Shown: positions 8,645-17,644, numbered from the stretch's first letter. The stretch: 64,000 nucleotides of DNA from Aliiroseovarius sp. Z3 (GCF_029105185.1 NZ_JAFMZK010000001.1:62001-126000); one strand, 5' to 3'. A program made the numbers and translations. Notes: generated by a model from the sequence alone, not told the origin.

Positions 8645-8840
8645 ATCGGATCCTTACAAATATTTCGGGTCTCATTGGGTGCGTGGATAACACGACCAAA
8701 ATCGGGTGTCAGGTGCAAAACCTTGCATTTGGATGACCGAGCGGCGCATGCCCGCGAATTTGGGCAAAGGACCGCCGAACCGGATCACGAATCCGAACGA
8801 TAAGTCACTGCGTTTTACCGTCATTTGGTGGCGTCGGCAG

Positions 8841-8913
8841 ACCAGAAAAAGAAAAGGGCCCGACTGGCGGACCCTTCTCAATTGTTCTCTCCCTGCCGGA
8901 CTGACCGGCTTAT
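8841..8913 (-). ncRNA. Candidate small RNA with its own promoter and terminator
   Basis: On the minus strand a -35 TTGACC (8949-8944) and a -10 TAGCGT (8926-8921) are 17 bp apart, placing the transcript start near 8913. The predicted RNA of about 70 nt contains a perfect hairpin GCCGG-UCAGU-CCGGC (8909-8895) and then a terminator stem AAGGGUCC / GGGCCCUU (about 8876-8854) followed by a U-rich tail. The stem is complete only on this strand. A purine-rich GGGAGAG lies between the hairpins, so it could instead be a short leader. I do not recognise an Rfam family. Confidence 0.45.
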
Positions 8914-9040
8914 GGGGCAGACGCTATGTCACTTGGTCGCAGGGGTCAAGGATTATTGCGACGTGTTTTCCAAGCAAAATGTCGGTTTTGAATGATGGGC
9001 GTTGCGCATACGCTTCTGAGCGTAATTAATTCACCTTGTT

Positions 9041-9100
9041 AAGAAAAATGCCCCGCCCGGAGGCGAGGCCAGTCTGACAGGGAGGATGTCAACCCCAACA
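9041..9100 (-). ncRNA. Candidate cuckoo/CcsR-type small RNA with CCUCCC loop
   Basis: On the minus strand a stem UGACA / UGUCA (9091-9075) presents the loop UCCUCCC. It is followed after about 5 nt by a terminator stem GCCUCGCC / GGCGGGGC (9069-9050) and a U-tract (AUUUUUCUU). A two-hairpin RNA with an anti-Shine-Dalgarno CCUCC-type first loop and a terminator second is the layout of the cuckoo (CcsR) RNAs of alphaproteobacteria. The DUF1127 gene often found upstream of these is absent and no clear promoter is seen, so the 5' end near 9100 is a guess. The plus strand reads GGGAGGATG here, a possible ribosome site for a 19-codon frame, so chance is a real alternative. Confidence 0.4.
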
Positions 9101-9194
9101 AACAACATTTGCCGGTGTGAATCCACTATGGCGCAAATCGGTTAATTTTGTATTGTTCGGGCAAGTGTTTTCAGGCCCTTGGGGAGGCGAGTAT

Positions 9195-10751
9195 ATGGAC
9201 GGTTCGATTTTTGTTGGTGGCGGGGGGGAAGACTATGCCACCAAGCAAGGGCTTTTGCTGAAATATGCCAACCGTCACGGGTTGATTGCCGGGGCCACCG
9301 GCACCGGGAAAACCGTCACCCTGCAAATTCTTGCGGAAAGTTTTGCAGCCCAGGGTGTGCCGGTGTTCCTGTCGGATGTGAAGGGCGACCTGTCTGGGCT
9401 GGCCAAGGCCGGGTCGGCGGGGTTCAAGCTGCACGAGGCGTTCACCAGCCGGGCCCAGAAGATCGGATTTGAGGAGTATGCCTATGGTGCCTTCCCGGTC
9501 ACGTTCTGGGATCTCTATGGCGAACAGGGCCATCCCATCCGGACCACTGTAACAGAAATGGGTCCGCTTCTTCTGTCCCGACTGCTGGAGCTGACGGCCG
9601 CGCAAGAGGGTGTTCTGAACATTGCATTCCGCGTGTCGGATGAGCAAGGTCTACCGCTTCTGGACCTGAAAGACCTGCAAGCCCTGCTGGTCTGGGTGGG
9701 CGAGAACGCGAAAGAGCTGTCGCTGCGTTATGGCAATGTGTCGACCAGCTCGGTCGGCGCGATCCAGCGTGCGCTGCTGGTTCTGGAAAACCAGGGCGGA
9801 TACAAGCTGTTCGGCGAACCGGCACTGGAGCTGGCGGATATCATCCGCACCGATATCGACGGACGTGGACGTATCTCGATCCTTGCCGCCGACAAGCTGA
9901 TGGGCGCCCCGCGCCTTTATGCGACCTTCCTTCTGTGGCTCTTGTCCGAATTGTTCGAGGAATTGCCCGAGGTCGGCGACCCTGACAAACCCAAGCTGGT
10001 GTTTTTCTTTGACGAGGCGCACCTGCTGTTTGACGACGCGCCCAAAGCGCTGGTCGACAAGGTCGAACAGGTCGCGCGGCTGATCCGGTCAAAAGGGGTG
10101 GGGGTCTATTTCATCACCCAGAACCCGGCGGATGTGCCCGAGGATATTCTGGGCCAGTTGGGCAACCGGGTGCAGCACGCGCTGCGCGCCTTCACCGCCA
10201 AGGATCGCAAAGAGCTGCGGCAGGCCGCCGAAACCTATCGCGACAATCCCCGGTTTTCGACCGAGGATGCGATCCGCGAGGTCGGCGTGGGCGAGGCCGT
10301 GACGTCGTTTCTGGAAGCGAAAGGCGCACCGGGCATTGTTGAACGCACCTTGATCCGACCACCCAGTTCGCAACTCGGGCCGATTGATGCGGGTGAGCGC
10401 AAGGCGCTGATCGACGCGTCGCCCATCGCCGGGAAATACGAAACCCTGCAAGATCGCGAAAGCGCCTATGAGGTGCTGACCAAACGCGCTGCCGACGCGG
10501 CCAAAGAAGCAGAAGAGGCGGAGCGACGTGAAGCCGAGGCCGGTGAGACATTGACCTTGCGCGAATTCAACACAGGACGCCGATATACCGGCACCGAAGA
10601 CGACAGGCCTGCTTCCCGCCGTCGATCACGCAAATCATCCGACGAAGGCTTCGGCGAAGCCGTTTTGAATGTGGTGGTCAAAGAGCTGAAAGGCACCACC
10701 GGCAAACGCATCGTGCGCGGCATCTTCGGGTCATTGTTCAAGGGGCGCTAG
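9195..10751 (+). CDS. HerA/DUF853-type P-loop ATPase
   Basis: A 518-residue ATPase of the helicase HerA-like (DUF853) family. Walker A is GATGTGKT (33-40) and Walker B is [10 protein letters not shown], with an arginine-rich [19 protein letters not shown] segment after it. The C-terminus is a charged, probably disordered linker (about 450-490) and then a conserved amphipathic end. HerA ATPases are hexameric DNA translocases, but the bacterial DUF853 branch has no established role. No NurA nuclease, SIR2 or DUF4297 partner is next to it, so I do not call it a defence gene. The ATG at 9195 has GGGGAGG 7 nt upstream; an upstream GTG at 9117 is rejected. Confidence 0.85.
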   Translation: MDGSIFVGGGGEDYATKQGLLLKYANRHGLIAGATGTGKTVTLQILAESFAAQGVPVFLSDVKGDLSGLAKAGSAGFKLHEAFTSRAQKIGFEEYAYGAFPVTFWDLYGEQGHPIRTTVTEMGPLLLSRLLELTAAQEGVLNIAFRVSDEQGLPLLDLKDLQALLVWVGENAKELSLRYGNVSTSSVGAIQRALLVLENQGGYKLFGEPALELADIIRTDIDGRGRISILAADKLMGAPRLYATFLLWLLSELFEELPEVGDPDKPKLVFFFDEAHLLFDDAPKALVDKVEQVARLIRSKGVGVYFITQNPADVPEDILGQLGNRVQHALRAFTAKDRKELRQAAETYRDNPRFSTEDAIREVGVGEAVTSFLEAKGAPGIVERTLIRPPSSQLGPIDAGERKALIDASPIAGKYETLQDRESAYEVLTKRAADAAKEAEEAERREAEAGETLTLREFNTGRRYTGTEDDRPASRRRSRKSSDEGFGEAVLNVVVKELKGTTGKRIVRGIFGSLFKGR

Positions 10752-10768
10752 GCGCACCGCGACAGGGC

Positions 10769-11137
10769 TTATTGCAACGTATAGGTCCGGCTGGTGCCGT
10801 CGTCGCTGGTCAGCGTCACCTGATCGCCGTTGATCTGCACCTCCAGACAACCGCTTGACCGCATGGGCTCAGGTGTGGGTTCGGTCAGGGTGCGGCAGTA
10901 TTTGCCATCGTCGACCGACCATGTGCCGCCAAACTGCATCGCATCATTGCCGCCGCTGATCGTGCCATCCTGTTCCAGTTTGATGGCCAGCCCGGTCTTG
11001 CCGACGAAGGACTTCCCGGCCAGTGCTTGAAAAAGCGGATCTTGCGAGGCGTTGTCGGCCATAGCGGCGGGGGCTTGGGCGATGGATACGCAGATTGCCG
11101 TTACAACGGCGAGCGGCGAGAGGGGGCGCTTGGTCAT
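10769..11137 (-). CDS. Small exported protein of unknown function
   Basis: The 122-residue product begins with a signal peptide (about 1-27, ending near PAAMA-D). The mature part of about 95 residues looks like a small beta-rich domain: a tryptophan in GGTWSVDDGKYC, paired cysteines (KYCRTL and SSGCLEV) that could form a disulfide, and a threonine-rich C-terminal strand. I do not recognise the family with confidence; the GTW-x5-K-x-C pattern recalls lipocalin-like single-domain proteins. A GGAG site upstream supports the ATG at 11137 over a longer frame. It lies downstream of the CNNM/CorC gene on the same strand, 97 bp away. Confidence 0.65.
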   Translation of the reverse strand: MTKRPLSPLAVVTAICVSIAQAPAAMADNASQDPLFQALAGKSFVGKTGLAIKLEQDGTISGGNDAMQFGGTWSVDDGKYCRTLTEPTPEPMRSSGCLEVQINGDQVTLTSDDGTSRTYTLQ

Positions 11138-11234
11138 GGTTGGCTCCACTAGGCAGTCTTGTGCCTCAGCTAGCCACCACGGGTGGCGCGATGCAAGGGG
11201 CAGTCCAGCGACAAACCCGCGCATCGCGCGACGA

Positions 11235-12509
11235 TTACAGAGGGCGTATCTTCAGCATCGCCACGCGGTTGCCTTCGCGTTTCATAACCTCGAACCGGAA
11301 GCCGTGGAACGAAAAGACCTGGCCTTCATTGGGGATCATCTGGGCTTCGTGTATCACCAGGCCGGCGATGGTGTTTGCTTCGTCATCGGGCAGGTTCCAG
11401 TCAATGGCCCGGTTGATGTCCCGGATCGTCACGGCCCCGTCGACAAGATAGCTTCCATCGGAGATGCGCTTGATTTCCGGTTCGGTCTGAACATCGAACT
11501 CGTCCGTGATTTCACCCACGATCTCTTCCAGAATATCCTCGAGTGTGATCAGGCCTTCCAGCGATCCGTATTCATCGACCACAAGCGCAAAATGGGTATG
11601 ACGCCGCAGGAATTGGCGCATCTGGTCGTCCAGCGTCGTGGTCTCAGGGATAAAGTAAGGTTTCATCGCCACTTGCAGAACGTCAAATTCCTCGATCGGT
11701 TTGCCCTCTGCCTGCGCCATATACATCGCGCGGCTCAGATCCTTGGCGTGGATTACGCCAATGATGTTTTCCGGCTCGTCGCGGAAAACGGGCAGGCGGG
11801 TGTGGCGCGAGGCCAGGATTTGTTCCAACACCTCGATGGCGGGCGCCGATGCGTCGATCATCTCGATCTGACTGCGATGAAGCATGATTTCCTCGACCAC
11901 GCGGTCGCCCAGATCAAGCGCGCCCAGAAGACGGTCGCGATCCTCTTTTTCCACCGCACCTTCCGAGTGACCCAGTGCAATAGCGCCCATGATCTCTTCC
12001 CGCACCGCCAGAATATGACTGTCGGGGTCCGTTTTTACACCGAATACGCTTAGAAGGGCGCGCGTAATGACGCGAACAGCGGCCACAATGGGTGAAAACA
12101 ACAAGATGACGATCGAAATCGGGCCAGAGGCTTTCGCCGCTGCGTCCTCGGGCATCGTGATCGCATAGGTTTTCGGCAGCACTTCGGCGAAAATCAGAAC
12201 CAGCAGGGTCATGACCAGCGTCGCCATCGCCACGCCGCTGTCGCCAAACAACCGGGTGAACAGGGCCGTCGCAAGCGAGGTTGCAAGGATGTTCACAAGG
12301 TTGTTGCCCAACAGGACCGAGCCAATCAGACGTTCGTTGTCTTCGGTGATCGTCAGGGCGCGTTGCGACCCTCGGTCCCCCCGGTCCGCGCGTGATCGAA
12401 GTTTGCCACGTGATGCTGCCGTCAGCGCCGTTTCCGATCCAGAGAAGAAGGCAGACAATACAAGCAAAGCCGCAATCGCGGCGCTGCTGATCCAAAACCC
12501 GGTGTCCAT
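11235..12509 (-). CDS. CNNM/CorC-family (HlyC/CorC, DUF21-CBS) membrane protein
   Basis: A 424-residue protein with an N-terminal DUF21 transmembrane domain of about four helices (roughly 1-170, with FFSGSETALTAASRGKL and FAEVLPKTYAI), a tandem CBS pair (about 195-330) and a C-terminal CorC_HlyC domain (about 345-424). This family (YfjD/PaeA/CorB type) is linked to Mg2+, Co2+ or polyamine efflux and to magnesium homeostasis. AGGAAC upstream supports the ATG at 12509. It is divergent from the MmgE/PrpD gene. The transported ion cannot be deduced. Confidence 0.88.
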   Translation of the reverse strand: MDTGFWISSAAIAALLVLSAFFSGSETALTAASRGKLRSRADRGDRGSQRALTITEDNERLIGSVLLGNNLVNILATSLATALFTRLFGDSGVAMATLVMTLLVLIFAEVLPKTYAITMPEDAAAKASGPISIVILLFSPIVAAVRVITRALLSVFGVKTDPDSHILAVREEIMGAIALGHSEGAVEKEDRDRLLGALDLGDRVVEEIMLHRSQIEMIDASAPAIEVLEQILASRHTRLPVFRDEPENIIGVIHAKDLSRAMYMAQAEGKPIEEFDVLQVAMKPYFIPETTTLDDQMRQFLRRHTHFALVVDEYGSLEGLITLEDILEEIVGEITDEFDVQTEPEIKRISDGSYLVDGAVTIRDINRAIDWNLPDDEANTIAGLVIHEAQMIPNEGQVFSFHGFRFEVMKREGNRVAMLKIRPL

Positions 12510-12608
12510 GATGTTCCTGATTGCCTTTCAAATTTCCTGTTAGTGTTATGTAGGTCAACGCCTATGCTTTCAAGGGACGGGCATGGGATAGGCTGGAAAG
12601 GGGTGCAG

Positions 12609-13910
12609 ATGGGCACGGTCACAGAAGAACTCACCCGCTTTGGCATTGGGTCGGTCAAGGGCCAGGCGGGGCATGATGCGCGCGAGGTGATGGCTTTGTC
12701 GCTGCTGGACTGGGCCAGCGTCACCATGGCCGGTGTTGGCGAGCCCGTCGCACGGATCATGCGCGAAATGGCCGTGGATGATGGCGGTGGTGCGCAGGCC
12801 AGTGTGGCCGGGCTGACCCGCAAGCTGCCGGTGCGGGCCGCGGCGATGGTCAATGGCACCACGTCGCATGCGTTGGATTACGATGACACCCATTTCGCCC
12901 ATATCGGCCATCCCTCGGTCGCGGTGGTGCCTGCAGCACTGGCAATCGCTGAATGGATCGAGGCGCCGGGCGCCGATTTGCTGGATGCTGCATTGGTTGG
13001 TGTCGAAGGTTCCATCCGTTTGGGTCGCTGGCTGGGGCGCAGCCATTATCAGACGGGGTTTCACCAAACCGCCACAGCAGGTGCGTTCGGGGCGACACTG
13101 GCCGCAGGGCGGTTGCTGGCGCTGAGCGCACGACAGATGACACACGCATTGGGTTTGTGTGCCACGCGCGCATCGGGGTTGAAAAGCCAGTTCGGCACGA
13201 TGGGCAAACCATATCACGCCGGTCTTGCTGCCCAAACGGGGGTCGAGGTGGCACGGGCCGCCAAGGCCGGGTTCGTCTCGACGCTTGACGGGATCGAGGG
13301 ACCACAGGGGTTTGGTCCCACCCATGCGGCACAAGCCGATGAAACCGCGTTTGATGGGCTTGGTCAGACTTGGGATATCCTGTCGATCAGTCACAAGTTC
13401 CATGCCTGTTGCCATGGCATTCACGCCATGCTGGAAGCCTTGGCCCAGATTGATTGCGCCGCGCCCGATGTGGCCGAGGTTCAGGTCTGGACCCATCCCC
13501 GCTGGATGAGTGTGTGCAACATTCCGCATCCCAAGACGGGGCTGGAGGTCAAGTTCTCGCTCGCGCATTGTGCCGCAATGGCGTTGTCAGGTGTAGAAAC
13601 ATCTGCCTTAGACAGTTTCACGGATGAGATCGCGGGCGATACTTTTCTGTCCGCACTGGCGTCGCGGGTTCACGTGGTGGCCGATGACAACATCGCCGAA
13701 ACCGCATCGCGTGTGGAAGTGACCTTGCGGTCCGGCGCGGCGTTTTCGGCCGAGCACAATCTGAACCACGCCACGACGATCGGGGACCGGCGTGAGAGAA
13801 TCGAGGCCAAATGTGAGGCGATTTTGGGGGTGCGGGCCGCGTCGTTGATCGACGCTGTCGGATCACTTCCGGATGTGCCAACGCTGTGTGGGCTGCTGCG
13901 ATCAGCGTAA
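12609..13910 (+). CDS. MmgE/PrpD family protein
   Basis: The 433-residue protein belongs to the 2-methylcitrate dehydratase superfamily, which also includes iminodisuccinate epimerase and cis-aconitate decarboxylase. Family features are HALDYDDTHF near residue 85, the GVEGSIRLGRWLG segment, and the C-terminal lid domain containing the HNLNHATT loop. No prpB, prpC or acnD is nearby, so a methylcitrate cycle role is not supported and the substrate is open. A GGAAAGGGG ribosome site favours the ATG at 12609 over an earlier in-frame start at 12543. Confidence 0.85.
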   Translation: MGTVTEELTRFGIGSVKGQAGHDAREVMALSLLDWASVTMAGVGEPVARIMREMAVDDGGGAQASVAGLTRKLPVRAAAMVNGTTSHALDYDDTHFAHIGHPSVAVVPAALAIAEWIEAPGADLLDAALVGVEGSIRLGRWLGRSHYQTGFHQTATAGAFGATLAAGRLLALSARQMTHALGLCATRASGLKSQFGTMGKPYHAGLAAQTGVEVARAAKAGFVSTLDGIEGPQGFGPTHAAQADETAFDGLGQTWDILSISHKFHACCHGIHAMLEALAQIDCAAPDVAEVQVWTHPRWMSVCNIPHPKTGLEVKFSLAHCAAMALSGVETSALDSFTDEIAGDTFLSALASRVHVVADDNIAETASRVEVTLRSGAAFSAEHNLNHATTIGDRRERIEAKCEAILGVRAASLIDAVGSLPDVPTLCGLLRSA

Positions 13911-13917
13911 GGGAAAA

Positions 13918-13937
13918 CGGCGGGATATGCCCCGCCG
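13918..13937 (-). terminator. Terminator of the ammonium transporter gene
   Basis: A 7-bp GC stem CGGCGGG / CCCGCCG has a short AT loop. The AAAA before it on the plus strand becomes UUUU on the minus strand, so it ends the amt transcript. It also sits just after the MmgE/PrpD stop. Confidence 0.7.
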
Positions 13938-13964
13938 ATCTCTGTTCGTGGTCATAGGTCGATC

Positions 13965-15146
13965 TTACGACATGATGTCATAGGCACGTTCGCCATGGGC
14001 TGCCAGATCAAGCCCGTTTGTCTCGGTTTCAAGATCAACGCGCAGGGGCAGGATCAAACCCACCAGCTTGACCAGCACCACGGTTATGACTGCTGTGAAC
14101 ACACCGACGATGGCCAAAGCGCCCAGTTGTGCAAGCCAACTGCCCTGACCGAAAACGGCGATCATGATCGTGCCGAAAATCCCGCCCACGCCATGCACCG
14201 CGAACACATCCAGCGTGTCGTCGATCTTCAGCTTGTTGCGGATGAAATTAACTGCTTCCTGGCACAGGATGCCCGCAACGGCGCCGATGATCAGTGCGGC
14301 GATGGGGCCGACGAAACCCGACGCGGGCGTGATCGAAGCGAGGCCGGCAATGGTGCCCGTGACGATGCCCACAAGGCTGGCTTTGCCGTATTTGATCCGC
14401 TCCCACAACGCCCAGCTTAGTGAAGCGGTTGCGGCGGAAATATGGGTGACCGTGATCGCCATCGCAGCGCCACCGTCGGCGGCCAGTTGCGACCCGCCAT
14501 TGAACCCGAACCAACCAACCCACAACATCGCTGCGCCCATGAAGACCATCCAGGGGGCGTGGGGCGGGGTGGTGCGGTGTTTGCGTGGTCCAAGCATGAC
14601 CGCAATGATCAACGCAGCGATGCCAGCGGTTTCGTGCACAACGATCCCACCAGCGAAGTCGCGCGTGCCGATCTCGCCAAAGATGCCGCCGTCCGCCAGC
14701 GCCCCGCCGCCCCAGATCCAATGGACCACCGGCGCATAACACAGAAGCATCCACAAGCCTGAAAAGCCCATGACAAAGCCAAAGCCGATCCGTTCCACAT
14801 AAGCGCCGACGATCAGCGCAGGGGTGATGACCGCAAAGGTCATTTGAAAGGCGAAGAACAGAACCTCGGGCAGGGTGCCTGACAGGCTGTCTGTTGTGAC
14901 GCCAGACAAGAATACCTTGTCCAGACTGCCGAACCATCCATGCGTCGCATCCCCGAACGCGATGGTATAGCCAAGGGCCAGCCAAAGAATGCTCATCAAA
15001 CAGGCGATGGCATAGACATGCATGAAGACGCTCAGCACGTTGCGCGCGCGCACGAGCCCGCCATAAAAAAGCGCCAGCCCCGGCAATGACATGAACAGCA
15101 CAAGTGCTGTCGCCACGATAATCCAAGCGGTATCTGCCCCGTTCAT
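13965..15146 (-). CDS. amt: Ammonium transporter, Amt/AmtB family
   Basis: A 393-residue channel with eleven predicted membrane helices. Conserved Amt segments are PGLALFYGG in helix 1, FQMTFAVITPALIVG, the pore-histidine region HETAGIAALI, GWFGFNGGS and FAVHGVGGIFG. It moves ammonium/ammonia across the inner membrane. AAGGAGGGG upstream sets the ATG at 15146; a TTG at 15203 would add 19 residues that do not look like a signal peptide. No glnK precedes it, unlike most bacterial amt loci. An imperfect GC-rich dyad about 95-110 bp upstream might be a regulator site, plausibly for the NtrC encoded in this window. Confidence 0.92.
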   Translation of the reverse strand: MNGADTAWIIVATALVLFMSLPGLALFYGGLVRARNVLSVFMHVYAIACLMSILWLALGYTIAFGDATHGWFGSLDKVFLSGVTTDSLSGTLPEVLFFAFQMTFAVITPALIVGAYVERIGFGFVMGFSGLWMLLCYAPVVHWIWGGGALADGGIFGEIGTRDFAGGIVVHETAGIAALIIAVMLGPRKHRTTPPHAPWMVFMGAAMLWVGWFGFNGGSQLAADGGAAMAITVTHISAATASLSWALWERIKYGKASLVGIVTGTIAGLASITPASGFVGPIAALIIGAVAGILCQEAVNFIRNKLKIDDTLDVFAVHGVGGIFGTIMIAVFGQGSWLAQLGALAIVGVFTAVITVVLVKLVGLILPLRVDLETETNGLDLAAHGERAYDIMS

Positions 15147-15240
15147 ATTCCCCTCCTTGGGTGGGTTTGCTGTTGCTGCGTTTTGTGGCGCAGCAAGAAC
15201 CAAGGCGGGATAGTGTTCGGTAAATCCGACGGAAAAAGCG

Positions 15241-15259
15241 GCGCAAAAACACGATGCGC
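15241..15259. promoter_or_regulatory. Possible operator upstream of amt
   Basis: An inverted repeat GCGCA-N9-TGCGC lies 95 bp upstream of the amt start. Its size and GC-C/G arms loosely resemble NtrC-type sites (GCAC-N-GTGC), but the arms are not the consensus, so this is only a candidate. Confidence 0.25.
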
Positions 15260-15321
15260 TTAAATTTTGGGCGCAGTTGCAGTGCGTTTGATTGAAAAGC
15301 GGGCGCTGCGTAGACGGATGT

Positions 15322-15813
15322 TCAGCGGGTGCCCATTGTCATGGCAGCCTGCGACAGCAAAGCAATCGCATGTCGGGTGGCATCGGCGCGCACGTTGGCG
15401 CGGCCAACTGCGCCGAATTCAACCGTCTCGGTTTGACATGTCTCCGGGGTGGCGATCCCGAAGCATACGCGCCCCTCGGGTTTGTGTTCGGATCCACCGG
15501 GGCCGGCAATGCCGGTGATCGACACTGCAAGATCAGCTTGCGATCTGGCCAGCGCCCCTTGTGCCATTTCTTCCGCGACCTGTTCCGACACCGCGCCATA
15601 GGTATCAAGAGTGGCGTGCTGAACGCCGAGCATCTGGTTCTTGGCGGCGTTGGAATAGGTGATAAAGCCGCGATCAAACACATCTGAACTGCCCGCCACG
15701 TCGGTCAGCCACGCGCCAACCATTCCGCCCGTGCAGCTTTCTGCCGTCGCGATGGTCAATCCTCTGGCGCGGCACAGGTCAAGAAGGTCAGCGGCGGAGG
15801 TTTGGTCGGACAT
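15322..15813 (-). CDS. pncC: Nicotinamide-nucleotide amidohydrolase, CinA C-terminal domain
   Basis: A 163-residue stand-alone CinA C-terminal domain with the family motifs TAESCTGGMVGAWLT (catalytic serine and lysine region) and SITGIAGPGGS. PncC deamidates nicotinamide mononucleotide to nicotinate mononucleotide, recycling NAD breakdown products. The longer CinA proteins also carry an N-terminal ADP-ribose pyrophosphatase-like domain, which is missing here. The gene is last in the ispDF-pgpA-pncC run, 3 nt after the pgpA stop. Confidence 0.88.
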   Translation of the reverse strand: MSDQTSAADLLDLCRARGLTIATAESCTGGMVGAWLTDVAGSSDVFDRGFITYSNAAKNQMLGVQHATLDTYGAVSEQVAEEMAQGALARSQADLAVSITGIAGPGGSEHKPEGRVCFGIATPETCQTETVEFGAVGRANVRADATRHAIALLSQAAMTMGTR

Positions 15814-15816
15814 GGT

Positions 15817-16317
15817 TCACATCATAAACGCATGGGCAGCATAGGCTGCAAGGATCACGGTGATCGCCGCCGCCACACCGGCATAGACATCATCCATCAT
15901 GACACCGGTCGCGTCGCCGCGCCGATCGGCCGTGCCGATAGGGCCGAGCTTGGTTATGTCGAAGAAGCGGAAGGCGAAGAAGCCGACGATCCAGCCGGGA
16001 TAAAGTGCAAGAATGTCCGCGCCCATCAACATTGCACCGAAAGATACGGGAAAAAGCGTGATCCACATGCCGACCACCTCGTCTATCACGACCTCACCGG
16101 GGTCATGGTCCGAGGAACCGGCGGTATATGCCTCGGTTGCTTTCAGGCCAACAAAATAGGCAACGATGGTGGCCCCGGTCAGCAGGACAGGGCCGCCGAT
16201 CAGGTGCAACAGCCACGCGACAGGCAGGGCGGCCAGTGTGCCCCAAGTGCCGGGGGCGGGTTTCATAAGACCGGCATAGAAGAAGGTCGCGATCATTTTG
16301 GCGGTCGATTTCTGCAT
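15817..16317 (-). CDS. pgpA: Phosphatidylglycerophosphatase A
   Basis: A 166-residue inner-membrane phosphatase that dephosphorylates phosphatidylglycerol phosphate to phosphatidylglycerol. It shows the PgpA signature residues in PGTWGTLAALP, the acidic metal-binding stretch VVIDEVVGMW, and FRFFDITKLGPI followed by DATGVMMDD. Three to four membrane helices are visible. It begins 3 nt after the ispDF stop and is clearly co-transcribed with it. Confidence 0.9.
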   Translation of the reverse strand: MQKSTAKMIATFFYAGLMKPAPGTWGTLAALPVAWLLHLIGGPVLLTGATIVAYFVGLKATEAYTAGSSDHDPGEVVIDEVVGMWITLFPVSFGAMLMGADILALYPGWIVGFFAFRFFDITKLGPIGTADRRGDATGVMMDDVYAGVAAAITVILAAYAAHAFMM

Positions 16318-16320
16318 GGC

Positions 16321-17478
16321 TCAATCCTTGATCAACGTGGCCGAAGCTAGGGCGGCAATGCCTTCGGATCGTCCGGTGAAGCCCAGACGTTCCGACGTGG
16401 TGGCTTTTACCGAGACGCGGTCAACCTCCAACCCCATGATCTTGGCAAGCGCGGCACGCATGGCCCCGGCATGGGGACCAATCTTTGGCTGCTCGCAGAT
16501 CAGGGTCACATCAGCGTTCGACAGGCGATAACCGCGCGATGCCGCCAATTCGACCGCGTGGCGCAGAAAGATGTGGCTTTCCGCCCCTTTCCATTGCGGG
16601 TCGGAGGGGGGGAAATGTTGCCCTATGTCGCCCTCGGCCAGCGCGCCATAGATCGCATCGGTCAGCGCATGCATGCCCACATCCGCGTCCGAGTGACCTT
16701 TGAGCGCGCGATCATGCGGGATGTTCACGCCGCACAGAATGACGTGGTCGCCATCTTCAAAGGCATGCACATCAAACCCGTTGCCCAAGCGAATATCCAT
16801 GGTCGGTTCCTTTGCCCGTTCTTTTGCCAGTTCGCGGATCAGCCGTTCGGCGCGGGCAAAATCGTCCGGCGTGGTGATCTTCAGGTTGTTTTCATCGCCC
16901 ATCGTGATGGCAACGTCCAGCCCCGCACGGCGCGCCACTTCGACATCGTCAGCGGCCTCGCCTGTGTGGGCACGGTGTGCGGCCAGGATCGGCGCGAAGT
17001 GAAACCCCTGTGGGGTTTGCGCGCGAAACAGACCTTCTCGCGATTGGGTGCCGGTGACCATGCCGCCTGCGCCCAACCACAATGCGTCAGTGACGGGCAG
17101 GGCAGGGGCGGCGCCCGGCGATGCTGCAAGTGCATCAATCACGCCGTTGATCACATCGGCGCTGACCAAGGGCCGGGCCACATCGTGGATCAGCACCAGA
17201 TCGGGCGCGCGGTCGGCCAAAGCCTCGAAACCGGCGCGCACGCTTGCGTCGCGCGTTGCCCCGCCATGCACAAGTTCGACCCCGTCGATGTCACGGGCCA
17301 GTCCCTCGTCGTCCGGATGAATGACCAACAGGCAGCGGGTAACGCGCGGATGGCCACGGAACGCAGCCACGCTGTGCTGCGCCACGGACGCGCCTGCGAT
17401 CTGGCGCCACTGTTTGGGCAGACCAGCGCCTGCGCGGGTGCCGCGCCCGGCGGCAACAATGAGGGCAGTAATTTCCAT
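16321..17478 (-). CDS. ispDF: Bifunctional IspD/IspF, MEP isoprenoid pathway
   Basis: A 385-residue fusion of two MEP-pathway enzymes. Residues 1-225 are IspD, which makes CDP-methylerythritol: nucleotide-binding loop [10 protein letters not shown], then [11 protein letters not shown] and AQTPQGF. Residues 228-385 are IspF, which cyclises the phosphorylated CDP-ME to MEcPP: metal ligands in [22 protein letters not shown] and the [10 protein letters not shown] tail. IspE, needed between these steps, is elsewhere. The fused form is common in alphaproteobacteria. It heads the operon with pgpA and pncC and diverges from dusB. Confidence 0.94.
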   Translation of the reverse strand: MEITALIVAAGRGTRAGAGLPKQWRQIAGASVAQHSVAAFRGHPRVTRCLLVIHPDDEGLARDIDGVELVHGGATRDASVRAGFEALADRAPDLVLIHDVARPLVSADVINGVIDALAASPGAAPALPVTDALWLGAGGMVTGTQSREGLFRAQTPQGFHFAPILAAHRAHTGEAADDVEVARRAGLDVAITMGDENNLKITTPDDFARAERLIRELAKERAKEPTMDIRLGNGFDVHAFEDGDHVILCGVNIPHDRALKGHSDADVGMHALTDAIYGALAEGDIGQHFPPSDPQWKGAESHIFLRHAVELAASRGYRLSNADVTLICEQPKIGPHAGAMRAALAKIMGLEVDRVSVKATTSERLGFTGRSEGIAALASATLIKD

Positions 17479-17644
17479 GGCTCTTGTTTAGGCTGTGCCG
17501 AAATGAAGGACAATGGGGCCATTCAGAGCGATAAAACTGCACAAAAAATAGGCAGAACGAGAATCTAATCCTCGCGCGCGGGGTCAGAAGTTGCTATTTC
17601 GCAAGGCATCTTTCAGCGTCAAACGTGTTGCACAAGGATTAGGC

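Larger units (their letters stand above)
8645..9194. other. 550-bp intergenic region holding two candidate minus-strand small RNAs
   Basis: No convincing protein gene lies here. Two hairpin-plus-U-tract signals face the minus strand, near 8841-8879 and 9041-9069. In both, the stem pairs fully only as minus-strand RNA, because a U-G wobble there becomes a C-A mismatch on the plus strand. The candidates are listed separately. The last 30 bp carry the ribosome site for the ATPase gene at 9195. Small frames can be drawn in this region, but their protein sequences look random. Confidence 0.55.

Noticed and set aside
8672-8881. A 69-codon minus-strand frame with a TTG start behind GGGAGAG
   Set aside because: It reads through the terminator hairpin and its later part is compositionally random. 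A small RNA or leader explains the conserved-looking signals better, though it is not fully excluded.
9086-9145. A 19-codon plus-strand frame after GGGAGG
   Set aside because: The ribosome site touches the start codon with no spacing and the peptide has no recognisable feature.
9117-9194. An upstream GTG start for the HerA-like gene
   Set aside because: The ATG at 9195 has a GGGGAGG site at the right distance and gives the family's normal N-terminus, while the added 26 residues look random.
9195-10751. The HerA-like ATPase as part of an antiphage defence system
   Set aside because: Defence HerA genes come with NurA, SIR2, DUF4297 or similar partners. None is next to it, and the neighbours are ordinary chromosomal genes.
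12609-13910. 2-methylcitrate dehydratase PrpD of a propionate pathway
   Set aside because: No prpB, prpC or acnD neighbour is present, so only the superfamily name is supported.
15322-15813. Competence protein CinA
   Set aside because: Only the C-terminal amidohydrolase domain is present, so a pncC call is more accurate than full-length CinA.
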